Assembly (NCBI GenBank): GCA_943736015.1
Contig: OX031062.1
Location: 29,857,462 to 29,921,461, forward strand
DNA length: 64,000 bases
Source: Tridacna crocea
Taxonomy: Eukaryota; Mollusca; Bivalvia; Cardiida; Cardiidae
Direction: 5' to 3'
A program made the translations under genes and the position numbers. The first letter of the stretch is position 1; each line of letters starts with the position of its first letter. The notes beneath the pieces were generated by a model. It was not told where the DNA came from. It was given only the letters and a program-made list of their open reading frames with translations, and did not search any database. This document shows positions 37,601 to 45,555 of the stretch, piece after piece.

Positions 37601-37769
37601 CTATGGCTGTCTTTCCCTTGTTTTACAGGTGACACAGGGTTTTGAACTGTATGCAGTATTTGGACCACTAGTGACCAAATCCCTGGCAATCAATGCAATC
37701 AACAAACTCATGGCTTGGATACGGAAAGAAGCACATAGATTATTTATACTGGACTCTGTGACTTTTTAG
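22289..37769 (+). CDS. MON1: MON1 vacuolar/lysosomal fusion protein (complete gene, 7 coding exons)
   Basis: Mon1 pairs with Ccz1 as the guanine-nucleotide exchange factor that loads Rab7 during the Rab5-to-Rab7 switch on endosomes and autophagosomes. The spliced CDS is 22289-22600, 26308-26468, 27044-27485, 30377-30552, 32039-32159, 34285-34566 and 37629-37769. All introns are GT-AG, phases match throughout, and the total is 1635 bp (544 aa), close to human MON1A/B. Recognisable family blocks in order: acidic N-terminal tail (about 1-140), QRKHVFILSDSGKPVYSR at the first longin domain, NYDLRRQLSGSEKFLDNLL, LHPMDLHIIINLI and ESWTPICLPKFDS, GISDLRHFLYKNK with the SPEVEAPY block, and C-terminal KLMAWIRKEAHRLFIL. 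The start at 22289 has a good context (caaaATGG) and the MAAREAEL tail; an in-frame upstream ATG-like codon exists but is less convincing. No internal stops or frameshifts are seen. Confidence 0.96.
22601..24535. other. MON1 intron 1, first part: nothing recognised
   Basis: About 1.9 kb without MITEs or exon-like frames, unlike the rest of the gene's introns. Confidence 0.5.
24536..25613. repeat. Dispersed repeat with internal 440-bp duplication (MON1 intron 1)
   Basis: Ends are inverted (GCATGGAAATATCAAAATAC and GTATTTTGGTATTTCCATGC). About 205 bp at 24867-25082 recurs at 25308-25510, both rich in ATACAC and ACACCCAAAT motifs. A Pal-A MITE sits in the first copy at a TTAA that is still empty in the second (25307-25310). 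Confidence 0.75.
24641..24869 (+). mobile_element. Pal-A MITE, full length 229 bp (MON1 intron 1)
   Basis: TTAACCCATTAGCACACAAT start, 67-bp palindrome centred at 24729, end GTGGTAATGAGTTAA. The paired empty site at 25307-25310 proves TTAA targeting. Confidence 0.93.
25846..26059 (-). mobile_element. Pal-C MITE (MON1 intron 1)
   Basis: TTAACATTTAAAGTGTTGAA start and CAGCACTGTAAGCTTTAA end with the AGTCTGATC palindrome; shares its TTAA with a Pal-A copy. Confidence 0.85.
26056..26284 (+). mobile_element. Pal-A MITE, full length, 24 bp before MON1 exon 2
   Basis: Starts in the TTAA that ends a Pal-C copy (25846-26059). Near-perfect palindrome; right flank mutated to TTGA. Confidence 0.92.
26308..26468 (+). 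CDS. MON1: MON1 coding exon 2
   Basis: Begins after TTTCAG. It encodes an acidic linker, then the hallmark QRKHVFILSDSGKPVYSR start of the first longin domain. It ends in phase 2 at AG|GTATTC. A Pal-A MITE ends 24 bp upstream of the exon. Confidence 0.95.
26496..26724 (+). mobile_element. Pal-A MITE, diverged (MON1 intron 2)
   Basis: Recognisable ACCACCATT centre and TTTGTGATCTGCAAACACTT block; begins about 30 bp after the exon 2 donor. Ends are decayed. Confidence 0.75.
27044..27485 (+). CDS. MON1: MON1 coding exon 3
   Basis: Begins GGTATGGC after CGACAG. It encodes the main part of longin domain 1 and the linker (YGNEDKLVTIFGVMQALVSF, then the IRSIIVADHRVVFL, NYDLRRQLSGSE and AVRCLPLES blocks). 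It ends in phase 0 at AAG|GTCTGT. Confidence 0.96.
27515..27743 (+). mobile_element. Pal-A MITE, full length (MON1 intron 3)
   Basis: Left flank mutated (TTATCC). Palindrome outer ends carry the paired change CACTGT/ACAGTG. It shares its right TTAA with the next copy. Confidence 0.92.
27740..27968 (+). mobile_element. Pal-A MITE, full length, chained
   Basis: Head-to-tail with the previous copy through a single TTAA (27740-27743). Confidence 0.93.
28052..28279 (+). mobile_element. Pal-A MITE, full length
   Basis: CCCAAACAATCCCTGGTTTT subtype of the left flank; intact palindrome and TTAA ends. Confidence 0.93.
28470..28642. repeat. Weak foldback
   Basis: AGCTCCAGATAAGAGGGAGT is mirrored by ACTCCCTCTAACTGGAGCT about 140 bp away. 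Confidence 0.45.
28801..28970 (-). mobile_element. Pal-A MITE, 3' truncated
   Basis: Intact left flank to the palindrome, whose second arm is degraded. Confidence 0.75.
29049..29278 (-). mobile_element. Pal-A MITE, full length
   Basis: TTAACCCTTTCCCAAACAGC start; perfect inner palindrome; AAAGGGTTAA end. Confidence 0.93.
29330..29892 (-). mobile_element. Degraded Pal-A copies, one duplicated in tandem
   Basis: A palindrome remnant at 29340-29420, then two similar 125-bp segments (29640-29765 and 29766-29892), both starting TGGAAAGAGAGGGAAA. Confidence 0.65.
29889..30117 (+). mobile_element. Pal-A MITE, full length
   Basis: TTAACCCATTACCACATAAT start; CTACCC is duplicated after the palindrome. 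It shares the right TTAA with the next copy. Confidence 0.92.
30114..30342 (-). mobile_element. Pal-A MITE, full length, tail-to-tail with previous
   Basis: Opposite orientation to its neighbour, one shared TTAA; ends 35 bp before MON1 exon 4. Confidence 0.93.
30377..30552 (+). CDS. MON1: MON1 coding exon 4
   Basis: Encodes DLVFALIIANSQLVTLV, LHPMDLHIIINLI and ESWTPICLPKFDS of longin domain 2. It ends in phase 2 at CCAG|GTTGGA. The exon is flanked closely by Pal-A MITEs, ending at 30342 and starting at 30573. Confidence 0.95.
30573..30797 (+). mobile_element. Pal-A MITE with arm-matched variant palindrome
   Basis: Perfect 65-bp palindrome 30629-30693 with CACTGTTGG in one arm and CCAACAGTG in the other. 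Starts 20 bp after the exon 4 donor. Confidence 0.92.
30794..30947 (+). mobile_element. Pal-A MITE, truncated between two others
   Basis: Shares TTAA with the previous copy; the right third was lost where the next copy starts. Confidence 0.75.
30944..31174 (+). mobile_element. Pal-A MITE, full length
   Basis: TTAACTCTTTACCACACAAT start; slightly diverged palindrome; ends AAAGGGTTAA. Confidence 0.9.
31230..31545. mobile_element. Two Pal-A fragments
   Basis: A right half (31240-31360, +) and a left-truncated copy (31420-31543, -) whose loop reads GCAGGTTACCTGC in both arms. Confidence 0.7.
31640..31980. mobile_element. Two Pal-A copies, truncated at their junctions
   Basis: A + copy (31640-31770) and a - copy (31795-31980) ending 58 bp before MON1 exon 5. 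Confidence 0.7.
32039..32159 (+). CDS. MON1: MON1 coding exon 5
   Basis: Encodes GFLQAHISYLDEECQTCLLL and LSVDRDSFFALSDCRNRIKE, matching the family stretch after the PKFN motif. It starts after TTTCAG and ends in phase 0 at GAG|GTAAGT. Confidence 0.94.
32331..32559 (-). mobile_element. Pal-A MITE, full length
   Basis: TTAACTTATTAACAAACGAC start; palindrome with a few arm mismatches. Confidence 0.9.
32640..33076. mobile_element. Pal-A remnants
   Basis: A diverged + copy (32650-32815), a left-truncated - copy (32885-33012) and a tail fragment (33010-33076). Confidence 0.65.
33290..33450 (+). repeat. GTCC-rich dispersed repeat fragment
   Basis: GGGGGAGCATACAGTTGCCA is followed by TCTGTCCATCCATCTGTCTG and CTCCACAACCCCTGC. 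Confidence 0.55.
33788..34173 (+). mobile_element. Two Pal-A copies in series
   Basis: A truncated copy (33788-33970) runs into a second (33969-34173) at a TTAACCC junction. Confidence 0.75.
34285..34566 (+). CDS. MON1: MON1 coding exon 6
   Basis: Encodes 94 residues with GISDLRHFLYKNK, the SPEVEAPY block, ERLFGLYYSLHNRVH, SRPLKILYHVGQYEAVLGW: the third longin region. It starts after TTTACAG and ends in phase 0 at TGG|GTAAGT. Confidence 0.96.
34638..34866 (-). mobile_element. Pal-A MITE, full length 229 bp (MON1 intron 6)
   Basis: TTAATTCATTACCAAACAAC start, intact palindrome, TAATGGGTTAA end; begins 72 bp after the exon 6 donor. Confidence 0.93.
35059..36311 (+). repeat. Dispersed element with seven 156-bp tandem units (MON1 intron 6)
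   Basis: Begins TTTATACGCCCGTCGAAGAC with a CCCGTC/GACGGG mini-hairpin and a (GGGC)n run. TCCGG marks recur at 35151, 35307, 35463, 35620, 35776, 35931, 36086 and 36243, giving units of 155-157 bp. It ends near TTGCCGCTCTTG. This head, core array and tail layout resembles non-autonomous Helitron or pearl-like bivalve elements (recalled, not verified). Confidence 0.85.
36455..36530. repeat. Pal-D foldback core
   Basis: TTCTGATTGGCTAAACCAAA with an imperfect complement ending AATTGTGTTAC. Confidence 0.65.
36659..36888 (+). mobile_element. Pal-A MITE, full length
   Basis: Palindrome arms differ by a few bases; both TTAA flanks are kept. Confidence 0.88.
37078..37268. mobile_element. Pal-D foldback MITE
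   Basis: GGTCTGTATTCACCAACCAT start, ATTGGCTAAACC centre, GAATGGTTGGTGA end. Confidence 0.8.
37294..37525 (-). mobile_element. Pal-A MITE, diverged
   Basis: Ends TTAACC and GGTTGAA; ends 103 bp before MON1 exon 7. Confidence 0.8.
37629..37769 (+). CDS. MON1: MON1 terminal coding exon 7
   Basis: Encodes the C terminus (VTQGFELYAVFGPL to KLMAWIRKEAHRLFILDSV) and ends with TAG at 37767-37769. It starts after TTTTACAG. Confidence 0.95.
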   Translation: MTQGFELYAVFGPLVTKSLAINAINKLMAWIRKEAHRLFILDSVTF

Positions 37770-37839
37770 TCCTCGTTGTTACACTGTTTTTGTTGTAGTT
37801 AGGTATTTATTTCTGTAATAACATGATCAATACCGTAAC

Positions 37840-37980
37840 AAAAAAACCCAAGTTTTAATGGTCCTGAGAGAGAATGCTTTTTGAAAACAATGTGAGAAAG
37901 GAGAAAATGCTGGAAACCAGCAGTTTCTCTTTTTCCCACACTGTTTTCTACCTTTATAGAAATAAATTACATTGTTTTAA
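37840..37980 (+). mobile_element. Pal-A MITE, truncated
   Basis: Left flank and palindrome only; holds the candidate AATAAA after MON1. Confidence 0.75.
37961..37966 (+). promoter_or_regulatory. Candidate polyadenylation signal of MON1
   Basis: AATAAA lies 192 bp after the MON1 stop and is the first canonical hexamer seen downstream. It lies inside a truncated Pal-A MITE. Whether it is used is not shown by the sequence. Confidence 0.3.
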
Positions 37981-38203
37981 CCCTTTACCATGCCATCCCT
38001 ACTTTTGAGGACTCTGTGAAAAACACTATTTGAAAACATTATGGGAAAAGGAGAAAATGCTGATAACCAGTAGTTTCTCCTTTTCCCACAATGCTTTATA
38101 CTCTATCAAAAACAAATTTCAATTTTGAGTCCCACTTATTTCATCGTCTGAAAATGCTTTGAATTTGGACCTGTCAAAAATTTGTCGTATGGTAAAAAGT
38201 TAA
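37977..38203 (+). mobile_element. Pal-A MITE, full length
   Basis: TTAACCCTTTACCATGCCAT start; inserted in or next to the previous copy at TTAA. Confidence 0.9.
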
Positions 38204-38463
38204 CTATATTAAAATTTTGTCATATGCCAGTGCTTTCAAGTGGGGCTAAGTTATTTAGTGAAGAGTCAAGTGTGACATGGAAATATGAATTAAATGATTT
38301 GAATTCCATGCCTGTTTGAGTCATAATAACTTACAAAAAAATAGGAAAATGTAGATCCAAGTTCAAGTAGATTGACTAATCCATGCTATCTGATCTTTAC
38401 CCAACATTGTCTGCTAGAACAGCTGAAGTGGTTCTTGGCACTCTGAAGTTAGAGTGGGTATAT

Positions 38464-38692
38464 TTAACTCTTTACCAAACGACAAAACTATTGACTGGTC
38501 CAAATTGAAAACATGTGCAGACAACATATTAAATGTGACTGAAAAATTGAAGTTTGGCTTAGAAAGGGTAGAAAACATTGTGGGAAAAGGAGAAAATGCT
38601 GGTTACCAGCATTTTCTCCTTTTCCTACAATGTTTTCAAAAAGATTTTTTTCCAGGGTCGTTAAAAGTTGGGATTGTGTGGTAAAGAGTTAA
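38464..38692 (-). mobile_element. Pal-A MITE, full length 229 bp
   Basis: TTAACTCTTTACCAAACGAC start and GTGGTAAAGAGTTAA end, close to the consensus. Confidence 0.94.
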
Positions 38693-38912
38693 ACCTTTGC
38701 AACATAATCTAGAGTTATAACAATCGTGAGGAAGGTGTCTTCTGAAAACATTTTGGGGAAATGAGAAAATGGTAGTTAATAGAATTTTCTTCATTTCCTA
38801 CATTTGCTACCCTTTCTCCAACAACTTTTTCCTTTGTGAGCTACATTTAATTTGTTGTAGGCAAATGCTTTTATTCGGACATGTCCATAGACTTTGTCAT
38901 GTAAAAAGGGGC
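38689..38912 (+). mobile_element. Pal-A MITE, diverged, chained
   Basis: Shares TTAA with the previous copy; the palindrome has decayed. Confidence 0.75.
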
Positions 38913-38929
38913 CATCTCTAAACTGCAAC

Positions 38930-39245
38930 AAATGTCAACCCTGGTCAACCTGGGCGAATTGTGCAAGCTCACCAGAGTCAATGCTTTTGCTTTTGTTTTA
39001 ATTATGAAAAGTGGTCATTCTACCTTACCATACAATCATTTATTGAACTTTCAACTTAAACTGACCTGCACTATCTTTGATCAGTTTTCATCTAAATGAT
39101 ACACAGGTATCCCAGATGGTCCCTTTTTGTGCGTCAGGTCACAATTGTGTGTGTTGTTTTGATTTATTTTGTGACAACTTGTTAGACAAATTTCACCTAA
39201 AAAGCGCAGTCATGCATTTTCTAGTTTTTCCCAGTGCTGTCATTC
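38930..39245 (+). repeat. Dispersed repeat, copy 1
   Basis: AGTGGTCATTCTACCTTACC, CTTAAACTGACCTGC and TTTTCATCTAA blocks recur inverted at 60935-61232. Confidence 0.7.
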
Positions 39246-39269
39246 CATTGTGTAAATGAAAAATTACCA

Positions 39270-39496
39270 TTAACCCTTTACCAAATGACAAAATTTTGGA
39301 CCGATCCAAATTGAAAGCACTTGCAGCCGACAAAATCAAAGGACCTCAAAAATGGAAACTTGTTTCCAACAGGGTATAAAACATTGTTGGAAAAGGAGAA
39401 AATGCTGGTTACCAGCATTTTCTCCTTTTCCCACAATGTTTTCAAAAGGCTTTTATCTCAGTTGTAAAAACCAGGGATTGTTTGGTTAAGGTTTAA
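39270..39496 (-). mobile_element. Pal-A MITE, full length
   Basis: Intact inner palindrome; GGTTAAGGTTTAA end. Confidence 0.9.
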
Positions 39497-39499
39497 AGT

Positions 39500-40120
39500 A
39501 TAGATTAACCCTGCAAAAAACAATCATGACTTTTAAGAGCCCTGTGTGAGAAGGCTGTAAAAAGAATATACACAATGCCAAAAATGGTGGCAATCAGCAT
39601 TTTTTTTTATTTTACATATTTTTTTCAACTCTACTGTATAACAGAACTTAGGCTAATTTCTACCATTTTCAAATTTGTTGTCAGAAGATGCATTAAAATT
39701 TGAAGAGTGAATTTATTTTTAGTGACTAAAAAATTGAAATTTGTTTTTGGGAAGAGTAGAAAAAATTGTGGTAAAAGGAGAAAATGCTGGATATCAACCT
39801 TATCTCCTTTTCCCACAATGTTTTCGAAAGGCTTCTTTCACAGGGTTGTTAAAAGTCGGGATTGTGTGGTAAAGAGTTAACTATTTAACTTATAATTATG
39901 AGTTTAAATGACTCCAAGACAGAATGCTTTTGAAAGCTTTATGGGAAAGGAGGGGATGTTGAATACAAACATTTTCTCCTTTGCCCACATTGTTTTCTAC
40001 TCTACCAAAGACTTATTTTATCATCAGGGAAATTTAACCACATACTGAACAATCTGTTACAAGTATTTTCTTCTTTTCCTACATTGTTTTCTATCATTCT
40101 GAAGTAATTTTTTTTCTTTT
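39500..40120. mobile_element. Cluster of decayed Pal-A copies
   Basis: Fragments at 39510-39690, 39715-39880 (ends GTGGTAAAGAGTTAA), 39895-40020 and 40033-40110. Confidence 0.65.
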
Positions 40121-40124
40121 TTCT

Positions 40125-40559
40125 TTAACTCTTTACCACAAAGTGATGAGCCTAACAGGCCCTAACAAAAAAAAAGGCCTTTTGAAAACATTGTGATGAA
40201 AAGAGAAAGTGCTGGTTATCAGCAGTTTCTTCTTTTTCCCACTACATGTATGTCAAAGACAAAATTAATCATTTTAATAGTACTGAATTTGTTGTCTGCA
40301 AATGGTTTGAATTTGGTCCAGTCCAAACTTATGAGGTTTTTACCACACAATAAAATTTTAGACTTGACCAAATCAAAAGGGTCTGCAGACAACAATATGA
40401 ATGTGATTGGAAACTAAAATATGTTTTTGTAATAGTAGAAAACATTGTGGGAATAGGAGAAAATGCTGGTTACCAGCATTTTCTCCTTTTCCCACTATGT
40501 TTTCAAAAGGATTCTTTTTCAGGGTTGTTATATGTTGAAATCATGTGGTAAAGGGTTAA
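40125..40559. mobile_element. Two adjoining Pal-A copies in opposite orientation
   Basis: + copy 40125-40338 and - copy 40338-40559; the second has a good palindrome and an AAGGGTTAA end. Confidence 0.82.
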
Positions 40560-40807
40560 ATGCTTTCAATTTGTGAGAGTCTGAAATTTTGATGTATTGC
40601 ACAGAACTAACTTGTTATCTGTAAATACTTTGATTTGGACAAGTCTATAAGATTTTTGTCTGGCAAAGTGTTGAGTGCAAAGCTAGCCAGTATAATATTG
40701 TTATAGTTTTATTTGATTTTTTTGTTTGTCCAGAAAAGTTTTGTTTCGAATTTGCAATTCAATTTTTGTTTGTTATATATGAGCCACTTTCTTTAAAAAA
40801 AGGGAGC

Positions 40808-41037
40808 TTAACCCATTACCACACAATCCCTATTTTTGACGCCCTTGAGAAAGAAGCCTGTAGAAAACATTGTGGGAAAAGGAGAAAATGCTGGTAACCA
40901 GCATTTTCTCCTTTTCCCACAATGTTTTCTAACCTTCACTAAACAAATTTCAAATTTTCAGTCACTTTTATTTTGTCGTCTGCAAATGCTTTGGATTTGG
41001 ACTAGTCTAAAATTTTCTCCAGTGGTAAAGAGCTTAA
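40808..41037 (+). mobile_element. Pal-A MITE, full length
   Basis: Perfect 67-bp palindrome around GGTAACC; TTAACCCATTACCACACAAT start. Confidence 0.93.
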
Positions 41038-41044
41038 TGCATCT

Positions 41045-41140
41045 CCAGAAAGTATTGACCCATGTCAGCCAAGCCAGGCCGACATGGGTTGAAAGTGTGT
41101 GTCATTTGTGAACTTTGTGCATGACAAATGACCATTTTAC
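41045..41140. repeat. Short palindromic repeat fragment
   Basis: TTGACCCATGTCAGCC and GGCCGACATGGGTTGA face each other; resembles the core of the repeat at 60935. Confidence 0.5.
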
Positions 41141-41231
41141 CTCCAGATCAAGTATATTGTTAGACTAAATGAATTTTATAGCTCTGTAATTATGTGATGA
41201 CTTGTTTGGTATGCTGCACCATGGAGGTCCA

Positions 41232-41370
41232 GCCACGGTAGCTCAGTCGGTAGCGGACAGGACTTAAGAACAGGGGGTCGTGAGTTCGATGCATGGATAA
41301 GTGCACTGGCTGCTGTGATATAACTGAAATAATGTTGAAAGTGGCATAAAACACCATACAATCAAACCAT
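41232..41370 (+). mobile_element. tRNA-derived SINE
   Basis: The tRNA-like head has an A box (TAGCTCAGTCGGTAG, 41240-41254) and a B box (GAGTTCGATGC, 41282-41292). The body reads GATATAACTGAAATAATGTT and the tail is CAATCAAACC. The anticodon arm is degenerate, so this is a SINE rather than a tRNA gene. Confidence 0.8.
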
Positions 41371-41386
41371 AGCATAATGAACATGC

Positions 41387-41614
41387 TTAACCCTTTCCCA
41401 AACAAGCCCTGGTTTTTACGTGTCTGCAGTAAAAGTCTTTTGAAAACACTGTGGGAAAAGGAGAAATTGCTCGTAACGAGCAATTTCTCCTTCTCCCACA
41501 GTGTTTTCTACCCTTCTTGAGAACTTTCTGCCATTTTCTCCTAATCAAAAATTGTCATCTGCAAACTCTTTTGGTTTGGAAGAGTCCAAAATTTGCCGTT
41601 TAGGAAAGGGTTAA
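41387..41614 (+). mobile_element. Pal-A MITE, TTGCTCGT-loop subtype
   Basis: Palindrome loop is AATTGCTCGTAACGAGCAAT, changed in both arms relative to AATGCTGG. Shares TTAA with the next copy. Confidence 0.92.
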
Positions 41615-41999
41615 CTCTTTACCAAACGATAAAAAAGTTTAGACTGGTCCAAATTCAGAGCATTTGTAGACGACAAATTAGATGTGACTCAAAAATTGCA
41701 TTTTGTTTCCTGCAAGGTAGAAAACAGTGGGAAAAGGAGAAAATGCTGGTTACCAGCATTTTCTCCTTTTCCTACAATGTTTTCAGAAGGCTTCATTCTA
41801 AGGGTTATTAAAAGTCAAAAGAGCACTTTCAGATGACAAACATAACTCAGAAATTGAATTTTGTTTCCTGCAAGGTAGAAAACATGGTGGGAAAAGGAGA
41901 AAATACTGGTTACCAGTATTTTCTCCTTTTCCTAAAATGTTTTCAAAGACTTTCTTTCTTAGGGTTGTTAAAAGTTAAGATTGTATGGTAAAGAATTAA
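41611..41999 (-). mobile_element. Pal-A MITE with internal partial duplication
   Basis: Two palindromes in one element; the second reads AATACTGGTTACCAGTATT, an arm-matched change. About 180 bp are repeated. Confidence 0.85.
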
Positions 42000-42039
42000 A
42001 TGATAGTATTTTGGCCTGAGTGGCTAGAAATCAATACAC

Positions 42040-42398
42040 ATATTTTCAGAAGGCTTCAATGTCAGGGCCGATAAAAGTCAGAATTGTGTGGTAAAGTGAT
42101 AAACCGCCCTTTTGTCAGAGCTTTACTACTGATATACCGATACTCGTTTACTGGTGACAGCCATCATCATCCTGGTGCATTTCCCGGCAAGATGTTGTTT
42201 TGATATTTTCTGTTGAAACCGTCTGAGAACATAGCAACAAATTTCTAAAATTATTGCAAATTTATAAACTGTTTTACCGAACAATCCTGTGTATTTATAA
42301 CTCTCTGGAAAAAAATCTTAAACTCTTTACCAAACAACAGAAATTAAGACTGGTTCAAACTGAAAGCATGTATAGACGACAATTTAAAAGTTGCTTAA
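42040..42398. mobile_element. Pal-A fragments
   Basis: A right-end fragment at 42050-42105 and a left-end fragment at 42318-42395. Confidence 0.6.
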
Positions 42399-42622
42399 CT
42401 CTTTACCAAACGACAAAATTTTAGACTTTCCCAAATTGAAAGCATTTGCAGACAACAAAATAAATGTGAATTAAAAGTTGAAATTTGATTTGGAAAGGGT
42501 AGAAAACATTGTGGGAAAAGGAGAAAATGTGGTTACCAGCATTTTCACCTTTTCGTACAATGTTTTTAAAGACTTTCTTTGTCAGGGTCTTTAAAAGTCG
42601 ACTTTTTATGGTAAAGAGTTAA
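42395..42622 (-). mobile_element. Pal-A MITE, full length
   Basis: TTAACTCTTTACCAAACGAC start; the palindrome has a one-base loop deletion. Confidence 0.9.
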
Positions 42623-42639
42623 GTAATAGTAATTTGTCC

Positions 42640-42943
42640 TGAGCGGCAAGAAATCATAGCGAGAAAAGGAGAAATTGCTGGTTTTTCTTTTTTCATCCAC
42701 TGTTTTCAAAAGGTTTCTTAGTAGGGTTATTAAAACTTCGGATTATGTGTTAAACGTTAAATAAAAAGAAATTCTAGAAAGAAACTTTTTGAAAACAGTT
42801 TAGGAAAAGGAGAAAGTACTGGTAAGCAGCACTTTCTCCTTATTCCATGGTGTTTTTAACCTTCTCAGAAGTAACTATTTTGTCATCTGCAACTGGTTTT
42901 GGTTTGGACAAGTTAAGAATCATGTCATGTGATAAAGGGTTAA
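42640..42943. mobile_element. Two truncated Pal-A copies
   Basis: Decayed palindromes at 42655-42715 and 42785-42850; the latter has arm-matched AAGTACTGG/CAGCACTTT variation only in part. Confidence 0.6.
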
Positions 42944-42983
42944 TTAAACTGGGATAAAGGGTTAATTAAACTGGAAACGATGA

Positions 42984-43212
42984 TTAACCCTTCACTAAAC
43001 AATCCCTGGTTTTTACGACCCTGAGATAGAAGCCTTGTGAAAACATTGCAAGAAAAGGAGAACATGCTGGTAACCAGCATTTTCTCCTTTTCCCACAATG
43101 TTTTCTAACCTACTGGAAACAAATATCAGTTTTTGATTTACATTTATTTTGTCATCTGCAAGTGTTTTCATTTTGGACTGGTCTAAAATTTTGTCATTTG
43201 GGAAAGGATGAA
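42984..43212 (+). mobile_element. Pal-A MITE, full length
   Basis: TTAACCCTTCACTAAACAAT start; right end GGGAAAGGATGAA has lost the TTAA. Confidence 0.9.
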
Positions 43213-43303
43213 TCATTTGGGAAAGGATGAATAATTATGGATGAAAATATGTATTTATCTGGTTGCCATGACATTTTTAGAGCTTTGGTTTGTAGAAGAA
43301 GGT

Positions 43304-43532
43304 CTTAACTCTTTCTCAAACATCAAATTTTAGACTCTTCCAAACTCAAAGAGTTTGCAGACGACAATTTCAAATTTGATAAAAATGGCAGAAAGTTCTC
43401 CAAGTGGGTAGAAAACACTGTGGAAAAAGGAGAAATTGCTCGCTACGAGCAATTTCTCCTTTTCCCATAGTGCTTTTAAAAGGCTTGTATTGCAGACACG
43501 TAAAAACAAGGGCTTGTTTGGAAGAGGATTAA
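43304..43532 (-). mobile_element. Pal-A MITE, TTGCTCGC-loop subtype
   Basis: Loop AATTGCTCGCTACGAGCAAT; 229 bp; ends GGATTAA. Confidence 0.92.
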
Positions 43533-43589
43533 GTTGTTGTCATGTGCAGTTTTAAGCGCTAGCAAATATATTGTCCTATAGTATTTTAA

Positions 43590-43731
43590 TTAACCCATTA
43601 CCGCACAATTCCTACTTTTGACGACCCTGAAAAAGAAAACAAATTTCAAATTTTCAGTCACTTTTATTTTGTTGTCTGCAAATGCTTTTATTTGGACTAC
43701 CCTAAAATTTTGTCATTTGGTAAAGAGTTAA
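43590..43731 (+). mobile_element. Pal-A derivative lacking the palindrome (142 bp)
   Basis: Both ends and flanks are intact, but everything from the GAAGCC block through the palindrome to CTACCC is missing, joined at AGAA/AACAAATTTC. Confidence 0.9.
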
Positions 43732-43949
43732 ATGAACTCCATTTCAGAAATGAAGTTATTTAATCAACAGCATGTCTCTTTACTTCAGTGAAATTTTCTT
43801 GGTAAATATAAAACATGATATTTTGTATTTGTCTTTTTACACAGTGTAAAGAAATAAATCAGACACAATAAAGAAATGAACTAAAACAGAATTTGAGGTT
43901 TTGATTTTCTTTTCAAATCATGAAGGATTCAAGCACAGATAGATTCTTT

Positions 43950-44072
43950 AACCCTTTCCCAAACAACCCCTGGTTTTCATGACCGTATAAAAAAAAAATT
44001 TTGAAAAAATCGTTGGAAAAAGAGAAAATGAAATGCTGGTAACCAGCATTTTATCCTTTTCTTCAATGTTTT
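43950..44072 (+). mobile_element. Pal-A MITE, right part missing
   Basis: TTAACCCTTTCCCAAACAAC start and palindrome; interrupted at about 44073 by another repeat. Confidence 0.75.
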
Positions 44073-44232
44073 TAAAGAGGACATCCCAAGGAACATTCCT
44101 GCTAAGTTTGGTCCAAATTGGCTCAGCGGTTTAGGAGGAGTTGATGTTTAAAGAATTGTTGACGACGCACGACGGACACCCAGTGACCCTAAAAGCTCCC
44201 CTTGAGCACATTGTGCTCAGATGAGCTAAAAA
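44073..44232 (+). repeat. End fragment of a dispersed element with terminal hairpin
   Basis: GACGACGCACGACGGACACC is followed by the hairpin TTGAGCACATTGTGCTCA and GAGCTAAAA. Similar ends cap the 166-bp-unit elements. Confidence 0.6.
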
Positions 44233-44485
44233 TGTTGGTTTAGCAGTATTTCTCCTCTTCCCTCCCCAGCGTATTAAAACATCTTTTTTGGGTTTATTAA
44301 TTGATGGGAGCTTTTTGGTAATATGGAAGTTTCGTTGTGGGTAGGTACTGCAAACTCTATACCCCATGACACACAGGTGAATGGTAAAATCAATTTATTT
44401 TGGAATGGGAGATCATAGTAACTCAACATCATTTCAATTATATCGCAGGGGCATGTGCACCTATCCATTCTCTCCTGAAGTTTCT

Positions 44486-44695
44486 TTAACCCTTTAAGAC
44501 AAAATGACGACTTTAACACTAATGAAAGAGAAAGCTTCTGAAAACATTGTGGGAAAAGGAGAAAATGCTGGTTACCAGCATTTTCTCCTTTTCCCATAAT
44601 GTTTTCTACTCTCTCAGATAAAGAAACATTTGATATGAGCCATACTAAAACTGTCATCTGCAAATGCTTTCAATTCAGACTTGCAATATTTTTTT
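44486..44695 (+). mobile_element. Pal-A MITE, right end eroded
   Basis: Near-perfect palindrome; the tail ends in CAATTCAGACTTG without TTAA. Confidence 0.85.
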
Positions 44696-44831
44696 CCAAG
44701 CCACATGCACATACAACATTACTGAAATAATGACCAGCGATGACAGAGGAGTTAATTCTGACACAATGACTAGCATCAATCCAGGAAAAGAAATTCACCA
44801 AGATGGGGAATTTTGAATCAGCAACCCCAGA

Positions 44832-45039
44832 GATCCACATTCACCAACCATTCTTAAGAATATTTTAACTCACATTCTCAAAGATTTTCTATATTTTTTT
44901 CTACATTTGAAAGTAACACAACTTCTGATTGGCTTAACCAGCTGGTTTAGCCAATCAGAAGTTATGTAACTTTCAAGAGAAAATTCTGTATAATAAGACT
45001 CAGAATCTCTCAAGAGAAAAAGATGAATACAGACCCTGG
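44832..45039. mobile_element. Pal-D foldback MITE
   Basis: Centre CTTCTGATTGGCTTAACCAG with its complement; ends TTCACCAACCATTCTTAAG and GAATACAGACCCTGG. Confidence 0.82.
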
Positions 45040-45555
45040 TTTCAAGCCCTGTTTGCTACTGAACTACCAGGCCTGCCAACCACAAGATACAATACAGCCT
45101 CCACCATGGCTGATGGATTACACAAGGAACTCGATTGGCATTAAAATAATTTATTTTATTATTTTTTAATACATAATGGAGAAATAAAAAAAAAGAACAT
45201 TTCTATTACATTAGCATGACAACCCAAACAAAAAACAACAACTGTCAGTCATGAACATACAATCCTAACTAATATATCTATCTATAATCAAATGTTTAAG
45301 ATTGTATCTAATCTAAATTAAGTAAAAATGAGTAATGATCTGCGAAAAGGTGGTTTAATGCATATGTTAAAAAATTTCGAGCCACATCAGCCTGCACCAG
45401 CTGACAATGGTAAAAAGTTTTTGCTATGGAAAAATTATCTGCATGGCTAAGTCCCATTCTACCTCTATGATTCAGTCTGCTATGAGGAAAGTAAGTTTTA
45501 TGGAATCATAATAATGTTTTAACTTTGCTCAGTATAATGCACTAAAAAGTTGCCC

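Noticed and set aside
41232-41305. tRNA gene
   Set aside because: A and B boxes are present but the anticodon and acceptor stems do not fold and the sequence continues into a SINE body.
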